Below, piece after piece: positions 6,982 through 11,454 of a stretch of 11,454 nt of DNA. Positions within the stretch are counted from its first letter, which is position 1, and every line of letters starts with the position of its first letter. Source of the DNA: JAZNOL01 sp045580815 (GTDB taxonomy: Bacteria; Bacillota; Clostridia; RUG12999); NCBI GenBank assembly GCA_045580815.1, contig JAZNOL010000104.1, positions 1 through 11,454 on the forward strand, read 5' to 3'. The notes under the pieces are model-generated. The model was given only the letters and a program-made list of their open reading frames with translations, did no database searches and was not told the DNA's origin. Position numbers and translations under genes: made by a program.

Positions 6982-7560
6982 TTATATTAAACCAATATCA
7001 AACTCTTCTTTTAAAACCTTGCCCAAAAGTGCCACCGGCAAGCCTACCACGTTAAAAAAGTCGCCCTGTATTCCTTTTACAAACAGCGAGCCTTTTTCCT
7101 GAATACCGTAAGCTCCAGCTTTATCCATCGGCTCTCCCGATTCAATATAGCTGTCAATTTCTTCGTCTTTCAGTTCAAAAAATTCAACTTTTGTGACAGC
7201 AAAATCTGTCACACTTTTTCCTGACTTTGAGTCTGTAACACATATGCCCGTGTAAACCTCATGACATTTGCCCGAAAGTTTTTTAAGCATACGTTTTGCA
7301 TCGGCTTTATCTTTTGGCTTACCCATGATTTCCCCATCAGACACAACAATTGTATCGGCAGAAATTACCATTTCGCTTTTTAACCTTTTTGCCACATCTG
7401 CACCCTTTAAAAGAGCCAGCTCCTGCACAATCATATGTGGAGGCTGTGAAAGCGAGCAGTTTTCTTCCGCATCTGACGGTATAACCGCAAAGGAAACGCC
7501 AAGCATCTGCAAAAGTTCACGACGCCGCGGCGAATTTGACGCCAGAACAAAGCCTTTCAT
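6982..7560 (-). CDS. maf: Maf-family nucleoside triphosphate pyrophosphatase
   Basis: Maf proteins hydrolyse dTTP, UTP and modified pyrimidine nucleotides to monophosphates and are implicated in septum control in Bacillus. The 192-residue protein has the complete active site: SNSPRRRELL (8-17), Glu32/Glu33, Lys52, SADT with Asp69, GKP (80-82), the YTGICV strand (103-108), EPMDKAGAYGIQ (143-154) and GDFFNVVGLPV near the C-terminus. The DKAGAYGIQ variant is that of the dTTP/UTP-specific (YhdE-like) branch. Its ATG overlaps the TGA of the upstream gene as ATGA, with an AAAGGA site about 11 nt upstream, pointing to translational coupling. RadC, often found between maf and mreB in Bacillota, is not present. 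Confidence 0.95.
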   Translation of the reverse strand: MKGFVLASNSPRRRELLQMLGVSFAVIPSDAEENCSLSQPPHMIVQELALLKGADVAKRLKSEMVISADTIVVSDGEIMGKPKDKADAKRMLKKLSGKCHEVYTGICVTDSKSGKSVTDFAVTKVEFFELKDEEIDSYIESGEPMDKAGAYGIQEKGSLFVKGIQGDFFNVVGLPVALLGKVLKEEFDIGLI

Positions 7561-8057
7561 ATTTTAATCAATCCTTTTTCTGTTATATATTTTGTGCAAA
7601 GTCCTGTGAATATTCCAAAAACAACAGAAACAACTCCCAAAACCCATATGTATGACAGCACGTACACATTTTGCATAATTATACTTCCCACCGCACATTG
7701 CACCACGTTATTGCTTACAGCACCGGCTATGCCGATACCCACAAGGGAAAATCTCTTTGTTTTTTTAGTAAGCGACATAATCAACACCGAAACCACACCG
7801 CCAAAAACCGAATATACAAAACCTGTCACACTGCCCGTGGCAAGCATTGCCACAAGGCTTTTAAGCACAGCCACCGCAAAGGCGTAGCCTGTGCCTGCAA
7901 TTTCAAGAACAGTCATTGTTACAATGTTTGCCAGCCCCGGCTTTCCGCCCGGAATAGGCACCGGTGAAAATATAAAATTTTCCGCCGCCTGCATCGCACC
8001 GGCAAGCGCACCAAAAACTGCGCACAGTATATATTTTTTTGTATTCTTGCTTTTCAT
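7557..8057 (-). CDS. Gx transporter family membrane protein (HepI-like)
   Basis: A 166-residue polytopic membrane protein with four to five hydrophobic segments. It matches the family often called heptaprenyl diphosphate synthase component I. The key motif is E26 followed by PVPIPGG and KPGLANI (32-45), then glycine-rich helices and the GAVSNNVVQ segment. The family resembles substrate-binding components of ECF-type transporters and sits beside NusG domain II proteins in many Clostridia. A direct role in prenyl synthesis is doubtful and the substrate is unknown. TTG 8078 and ATG 8075 are possible longer starts. ATG 8057 is preferred because it sits one base after the upstream TGA, a coupled start, and has a GGTGG 9 nt before it. 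It overlaps maf by 4 nt. Confidence 0.85.
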   Translation of the reverse strand: MKSKNTKKYILCAVFGALAGAMQAAENFIFSPVPIPGGKPGLANIVTMTVLEIAGTGYAFAVAVLKSLVAMLATGSVTGFVYSVFGGVVSVLIMSLTKKTKRFSLVGIGIAGAVSNNVVQCAVGSIIMQNVYVLSYIWVLGVVSVVFGIFTGLCTKYITEKGLIKI

Positions 8058-8058
8058 A

Positions 8059-8442
8059 TCAGTAAGCCACCGCATCAAGCCCGGATTTTCCGGTTATTCT
8101 GACGGTCATCCTGTTTGGCATACATATTATTATCTGCCCGGGGGAGGTTATTTTTCCCTGTTTTACATCAAGCCTGTCATCACAGTCAGCATAAATGCTT
8201 TTTGCGTAATCTTTTGTTATTTCAACGGTGTTGTGACCGTTCACATTAACTTGAACAGGTGCCGTAAGAGTGGTCATGTTATATTTTGCAAAAACTTTGC
8301 CGTCAACCTCAATCACCGCATATTTCTCATTACCGCCAAGAAAAAATCCGGTGGCAAAATAACCTGCAATGCAAAAGGCAACCACAAATATCGCCAAAGC
8401 CGCATCCCATTTATTAAAAACGGCAAAGCATTTTTTCTGCAT
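8059..8442 (-). CDS. Membrane-anchored NusG domain II-containing protein
   Basis: A 127-residue protein with a short cytoplasmic start, one membrane segment (about 13-36) and an extracytoplasmic small beta domain of the NusG_II type. The domain is recognisable from VIEVDGKVFA, NGHNTVEI, the ADCDD turn, then GKITSPGQIIICMPNRM and a terminal TGKSGLDAVAY. Its molecular role is unknown. The family is commonly found beside Gx transporter/HepI genes and ApbE-type flavin transferases; no ApbE gene is in this window. The usual Cys in the DCPDKLC turn of relatives is replaced here (DCDDRLD). The ATG immediately follows the TAG of the U32 gene with no gap and uses an AAAGGTG site inside that gene's end, so the two are translationally coupled. 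Confidence 0.85.
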   Translation of the reverse strand: MQKKCFAVFNKWDAALAIFVVAFCIAGYFATGFFLGGNEKYAVIEVDGKVFAKYNMTTLTAPVQVNVNGHNTVEITKDYAKSIYADCDDRLDVKQGKITSPGQIIICMPNRMTVRITGKSGLDAVAY

Positions 8443-10536
8443 CTATTTCACACCTTTGTAAAAATGTCCACGGGTAAAAGCCTCGTCTGTCGGAACACCG
8501 TTTTTATATTTTAAAATAATATCCTTGCATTTTTGCGGAGTTTCCACCGTAAAATCAAAACAAAATCCATCTGTGGGAAGTTTTTGCAAATCAGCGGTTT
8601 TGTCCGCCATATATACAGGATTAGCATTTAAAATCTCGCTGATGCAATCGGTTTTTAAAACAGAAAATTCCATGTTTTTACGGTCGGTAAGTGTCATTTT
8701 TCCGCCACACAAATTCTTGTCACATTTACCGTTTGAAGCGGAAAGTGCACAGAATTTTGTTTTCATAAGTGTTGTTTTTCCATAAACCGAAATAATTGTT
8801 TCGGCATCCGTCTGCGATGCACGGCTGATTTCGTGCAAATCAAGCTCCGGCGATAAAAACAAGGTTTTTGCACCCAGGTTTTTGAGAACCTCTGCCGTCA
8901 CGCTGTTATAAACATTCAGCGACGGTGATGCAATAGTTTTTATACCCATTCCCACAGCTTTTTTTATCATCGAAAAATTGCCGCATTTAACCATTGCACT
9001 GGGAATTTTTGCAATTTTTTCAAGAATTGCAATGTATTTATCTGTATTTTTTTCTTCCGTAATATCCGGAAATGAATAAACAAAATTTGGTTTGTGAGTT
9101 ACTTTTTCAAACAGCACCGTCGGCACAAAAATATATTTGAAATCTTCATTTTCAATTGCCGAAAGCTGGTCTGCATTTCTCACGGAAGCACAGTAAAAAT
9201 GCTCTGTTTTTTCTTTTTTATATGTCTTTTTCTCAAAAGTGCCCATTACTGCATTGTCACGTGCTAAAATTGCATTTTCCAGCTTCTCAAGCACGTTTCT
9301 TCGCAGAGCGTTTATTGCCGATGCCGGCAAAAATATATTTTCGCCGCTGTCTATATCAAGGCTTTTAATTTCAAAAACCGTGCCTCCTGTTTTAATGGAA
9401 TTTTTGCGTATATCTTCTGTAAGTGTCGGACGGTTTTGTGCCGTCTGCACAACTTCACCCATGGCTGTTTCTGTTATACCGTCACAAGAAACGGTCATAA
9501 CCGCCGGGCACCCTTCATGCGCCTCAAACCGGGCATCTATATAAATTTTCTTTTCGTTTTTCAAAACATTTTCGGTATATCCGGTCAGCCTGTCCTCATC
9601 TGCCTGTGACCGTTTTTTATAAATATCGTCATTGCCGTGCAGACAAACCATATCCGAAAATTTTTCTCCGGCAAAATAGCCTTTTGTAAAACTGTCACGG
9701 CTGAACGCATTTTGCATAAAATAAATTTCGTCTTTGCTTGCGTTTCGCATTTCGTCAATCAGCTTGCGATAAACCGCAATAACTGATGCAACATAGTCGC
9801 CGCCTTTCATTCTGCCCTCAACCTTGACGCAGTCAATGCCCATTTCGCATATTTTCTGCATCTTATCGCCAAGGCACAAATCCTTAAGGCTTAAAAGATA
9901 ACCTTTTTTCAAAGTTTTGCCGTTTACAGCAAGCTCATAGGGCAACCGGCAGGGCTGGGCACAAAGCCCCCTGTTTCCGCTTCTGCCACCGATGAAACTG
10001 CTCATAAGACATTGCCCCGAATAGCTTACGCAAAGGGCTCCGTGAACAAAAATCTCTGTTTCGGTATATCCTGCATTAACGGTTTTTAAAATATCCGCTT
10101 CGGACATTTCTCTCGAAAGCACAACACGGGAAAAACCCAGGTTTTTCATAGTCTCGGCATCACCGCTGCTGTGAACGGTAAGCTGTGTGCTGGCATGAAT
10201 ATCAATACCCGGTGCAACAGATTTTATAATTTCTGCGCCGCCCAAATCCTGAACAATAAATGCATCAACACCGCATTTTGCCGCCTCAGTAGCAGTTTTT
10301 TCAAACAGCTCAAGCTCGTGTTCTTTAACAAGAGTGTTCATCGTCAAATGAACCTTAACCCCACGCAAATGACAGTATTTAACAGCATCGCCGAGAGTTT
10401 CAAGAGTGAAATTTGCGGCATTTTTGCGTGCACCGAAATTTTCCACAGCAAAATAAACAGCGTCTGCACCGCTGTTTACGGCATATTGAAGTGTGTTTGT
10501 GTTTACGGGAGCAAGAAGCTCCGGTTTTTTAGCCAT
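8443..10536 (-). CDS. U32-family protein, RlhA-like RNA hydroxylase candidate (two-barrel, DUF3656 type)
   Basis: Although labelled peptidases, characterised long U32 proteins such as E. coli RlhA act in prephenate-dependent RNA hydroxylation and carry an Fe-S cluster. The N-terminal barrel (about 4-320) starts with PELLAP (5-10) and contains the U32 signature EIFVHGALC.....GQC, with the cluster pattern Cys169-x6-Cys176-x15-Cys192-x3-Cys196. A middle region ends in FLPASAINALRR (402-413), as in DUF3656 proteins. The C-terminal part (about 445-697) resembles a second, degenerate barrel with Cys596, Cys605 and Cys610. At 697 residues it fits the long U32/DUF3656 group, not the roughly 300-420 residue tRNA-modifying TrhP group. 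Whether the RNA target is 23S rRNA is inferred. It begins 3 nt after zapA with a mediocre AAAGGG site at longer than ideal spacing. Confidence 0.87.
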   Translation of the reverse strand: MAKKPELLAPVNTNTLQYAVNSGADAVYFAVENFGARKNAANFTLETLGDAVKYCHLRGVKVHLTMNTLVKEHELELFEKTATEAAKCGVDAFIVQDLGGAEIIKSVAPGIDIHASTQLTVHSSGDAETMKNLGFSRVVLSREMSEADILKTVNAGYTETEIFVHGALCVSYSGQCLMSSFIGGRSGNRGLCAQPCRLPYELAVNGKTLKKGYLLSLKDLCLGDKMQKICEMGIDCVKVEGRMKGGDYVASVIAVYRKLIDEMRNASKDEIYFMQNAFSRDSFTKGYFAGEKFSDMVCLHGNDDIYKKRSQADEDRLTGYTENVLKNEKKIYIDARFEAHEGCPAVMTVSCDGITETAMGEVVQTAQNRPTLTEDIRKNSIKTGGTVFEIKSLDIDSGENIFLPASAINALRRNVLEKLENAILARDNAVMGTFEKKTYKKEKTEHFYCASVRNADQLSAIENEDFKYIFVPTVLFEKVTHKPNFVYSFPDITEEKNTDKYIAILEKIAKIPSAMVKCGNFSMIKKAVGMGIKTIASPSLNVYNSVTAEVLKNLGAKTLFLSPELDLHEISRASQTDAETIISVYGKTTLMKTKFCALSASNGKCDKNLCGGKMTLTDRKNMEFSVLKTDCISEILNANPVYMADKTADLQKLPTDGFCFDFTVETPQKCKDIILKYKNGVPTDEAFTRGHFYKGVK

Positions 10537-10539
10537 TTT

Positions 10540-10941
10540 TTAATACTGCCCTTTCGGTCTTTGCTGATTTGAACCTTTTTGCTGTATTGTCATGCGTAGC
10601 TTTGCGTTTTCCTGTTTAAGCAATTCAATCATACGCTCATTTTCTTTCATAGCATTGTTGTGCTGAAACATTTCTGTTTTGATTTTATCAACCTCTGCTT
10701 TGATTTTTTCATATTCTGCTTTAAGGTCAATATAATCCTCCGCAATATTAAGAGAAGTGATTATTGCTTGCGTTGCAGGTGTGCCGATAGCCGCAGACGG
10801 ACGCTGAGAAACCTCTTCAAGACGAAGTTTTGTATATTCAACAATTGTTTTTAAATGTTCCTCGGGTTTTTCTGAAATAAGATTATATTCTCTGCCGTTG
10901 ATAACAGCCGTATATCTGCTTAAGTTTTTTTCTTCTGCCAT
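10540..10941 (-). CDS. zapA: Cell division protein ZapA
   Basis: ZapA is a small cytoplasmic tetramer that bundles and stabilises FtsZ protofilaments at the Z ring. The 133-residue protein has the N-terminal beta/alpha head (about 8-70), with YTAVINGREYNL and the ITSLNIAEDYIDL helix typical of the family. A long coiled coil (about 70-122) and a Gln-rich tail follow. Firmicute ZapA proteins are variable, so identity rests on this pattern and the neighbours. It is the first gene of the large minus-strand unit, behind the promoter at 10982-11009. The ATG has only a weak ribosome binding site (GTGG), which is unusual in this window and may keep expression low. The following U32 gene starts 3 nt after its stop; zapA-U32 pairs are common in Clostridia. 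Confidence 0.88.
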   Translation of the reverse strand: MAEEKNLSRYTAVINGREYNLISEKPEEHLKTIVEYTKLRLEEVSQRPSAAIGTPATQAIITSLNIAEDYIDLKAEYEKIKAEVDKIKTEMFQHNNAMKENERMIELLKQENAKLRMTIQQKGSNQQRPKGQY

Positions 10942-10981
10942 TTTGCCACGTCACACAATGCAATATATATTTCCATATTAT

Positions 10982-11009
10982 TTTATAACATATTTTTTTA
11001 TAAAATCAA
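10982..11009 (-). promoter_or_regulatory. Sigma-A promoter for zapA and the downstream shape/division unit
   Basis: On the minus strand TTGATT (11004-11009) precedes TATAAA (10982-10987) by 16 nt, and the -10 has a TG-n extension (TGTTATAAA). Transcription should start near 10975, giving a leader of about 34 nt. It is the only plausible promoter before the ten closely spaced genes from zapA to minC, although promoters inside coding regions cannot be excluded. Confidence 0.68.
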
Positions 11010-11013
11010 GAAC

Positions 11014-11067
11014 TTTTTTGAAAATATTTTTATTTTGGGAAAATAAATGTTAATAATTTTCAAAAAA
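11014..11067. repeat. Nested inverted repeat upstream of the zapA promoter
   Basis: The outer arms TTTTTTGAAAAT (11014-11025) and ATTTTCAAAAAA (11056-11067) are perfect 12-nt inverted copies 30 nt apart. Inside them TTTATTTT (11029-11036) and AAAATAAA (11040-11047) form a second perfect 8-bp dyad around GGG. The left outer arm ends 4 nt from the zapA -35 box. It could be an operator for a dimeric regulator, an UP-type element or a weak terminator. The AT-rich context allows chance, but two nested perfect dyads make that less likely. Confidence 0.5.
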
Positions 11068-11176
11068 CGGTGGACAAACATGGTATTTGCACTCAAAAAG
11101 CTACTTATCTGCGGTTATGCACCTATTATTTACCTCAAAAAGGTATATAAAAGAAAAAGAATTTGTCGAAAATGTA

Positions 11177-11205
11177 TTGATTTCAGGATAGACTTATGTT
11201 ATAAT
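11177..11205 (+). promoter_or_regulatory. Sigma-A promoter for the right-edge gene
   Basis: TTGATT (11177-11182), a 17-nt spacer and a perfect TATAAT (11200-11205) with a TG-n extension (TGTTATAAT). The predicted start is near 11212, leaving about 65 nt of leader before the ATG at 11278. It is divergent from the zapA promoter about 170 bp away. Confidence 0.8.
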
Positions 11206-11263
11206 AATTACAACCCTTTTAACTATAAAGCGGTAAAAATTCAATGATAAGTGCATATTGAAT

Positions 11264-11269
11264 AGGAGG
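11264..11269 (+). promoter_or_regulatory. Ribosome binding site of the right-edge gene
   Basis: A perfect AGGAGG lies 8 nt before the ATG at 11278. Together with the promoter, it shows that the truncated reading frame is a genuine gene and fixes its start. Confidence 0.88.
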
Positions 11270-11277
11270 ATAGTTAT

Positions 11278-11454
11278 ATGAGCGATTTTAGAAATCAAAT
11301 AAGAGAAGATATAAAGGAATATCAGATTAGACATCATAATATTTCAAATATAAAAAAAGACGAGTGGGCATTCAATTTTTGGATATTAGATAAGTTCTTT
11401 TTTGAAGATGAAGAATTAATTGAGGATAAAATAATAGATTATAACGATATGGGC
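11278..11454 (+). CDS. N-terminal fragment of an AT-rich gene, possible AIPR/abortive-infection-type protein
   Basis: The first 59 codons of a gene that runs off the window. It begins MSDFRNQIREDIKEYQI and contains WAFNFWILDKFF (30-41), then the acidic DEELIEDKIIDYNDMG (44-59). The pattern of an aromatic-rich helix, a DEE..IED.I.D segment and an N-D-x-G turn resembles the N-termini of AIPR-family (abortive phage infection) and related nuclease-like proteins. In those proteins a GID motif usually follows the turn, but the window ends exactly there. I recognise this from memory only and the catalytic part is not visible. The G+C content is 45 of 177 bases, about 25%, against roughly 40% in a 120-base sample of zapA, which suggests horizontal acquisition. 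It has its own strong promoter and ribosome binding site and is divergent from the shape cluster. Confidence 0.8.
   Translation, partial: MSDFRNQIREDIKEYQIRHHNISNIKKDEWAFNFWILDKFFFEDEELIEDKIIDYNDMG

Larger units (their letters stand above)
10942..11277. other. Divergent intergenic region between zapA and the right-edge gene
   Basis: This is a 336-nt AT-rich region with no supported gene. It holds the zapA promoter (minus), a nested inverted repeat (11014-11067), a minor TACCT/AGGTA dyad (11131-11145) and a strong plus-strand promoter (11177-11205) with its leader and ribosome binding site. A 66-codon reading frame on the plus strand (11047-11247) has no ribosome binding site and overlaps the promoter, so I do not call it. 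The stretch 11070-11160 shows nothing else recognisable. Confidence 0.7.

Noticed and set aside
7557..8057. Annotation as a heptaprenyl diphosphate synthase subunit
   Set aside because: It is a polytopic membrane protein without prenyltransferase Asp-rich motifs; the transporter-family name is safer.
8058..8078. TTG 8078 or ATG 8075 as the start of the Gx transporter gene
   Set aside because: Neither has a recognisable ribosome binding site; ATG 8057 is one base after the preceding stop and matches the usual N-terminus.
7891..8514. 207-codon plus-strand reading frame opposite the NusG-II and Gx genes
   Set aside because: It spans two well-supported minus-strand genes, has no ribosome binding site and shows no family motifs.
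8443..10536. Annotation as a secreted collagenase or peptidase
   Set aside because: There is no signal peptide, the Cys pattern is that of Fe-S U32 proteins, and characterised long U32 relatives modify RNA.
11047..11247. 66-codon plus-strand reading frame upstream of the right-edge gene
   Set aside because: It has no ribosome binding site, its composition is that of the AT-rich intergenic DNA, and it runs through the strong promoter at 11177-11205.
1..11454. tRNA, rRNA, CRISPR array, insertion sequence, riboswitch or replication origin
   Set aside because: I found no cloverleaf, spaced direct repeats, transposase motifs, terminal inverted repeats or DnaA-box clusters on either strand.

Overview
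The window is a segment of a low-to-moderate GC Bacillota chromosome, most likely class Clostridia. I infer this from the MinCDE set together with MreBCD, PBP2, Maf, a Gx-transporter/NusG-II pair, ZapA and a long two-barrel U32 protein, all packed behind strong AGGAGG-type ribosome binding sites. Thirteen of the fourteen genes lie on the minus strand and read right to left. They form a cell-shape and division-site cluster. The fourteenth gene, at the right edge, is divergent, AT-rich and cut by the window end.

Right to left along the minus strand: an extended -10 promoter (10982-11009) precedes zapA, a U32/DUF3656-type hydroxylase-like protein, a NusG domain II membrane-anchored protein, a Gx-transporter-family membrane protein, maf, mreB, mreC, mreD, mrdA (PBP2) and minC. 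Gaps in this run are 0-28 nt, with several start/stop overlaps or abutments, so it looks like one ten-gene transcription unit. A 196-nt gap after minC holds a very good internal promoter (1795-1823) with an AT palindrome directly upstream and a hairpin in the leader. It drives minD, minE and mgsA, and the unit ends in a clear intrinsic terminator (104-126). A possible promoter for the next leftward gene follows at 34-63.

Functionally, MreB/MreC/MreD/PBP2 form the elongasome (lateral wall synthesis). MinC/MinD/MinE place the division site and ZapA promotes FtsZ bundling. Maf is a nucleotide pyrophosphatase traditionally linked to septum control, and methylglyoxal synthase is a glycolytic overflow enzyme. 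RodA, which often sits beside minE/mgsA in clostridial loci, and RadC, which often sits between maf and mreB, are both absent here.

Most of the window is conserved housekeeping DNA, and I do not see a wholly new system in it. The points worth a second look are: the truncated right-edge gene, whose N-terminus resembles AIPR/abortive-infection-type defence proteins and whose base composition is far from its neighbours; a Cys3His version of the PBP2 zinc site; a second, partly degenerate cysteine cluster in the U32 protein; a nested inverted repeat in the divergent intergenic region; and the architecture of the minD promoter and leader.
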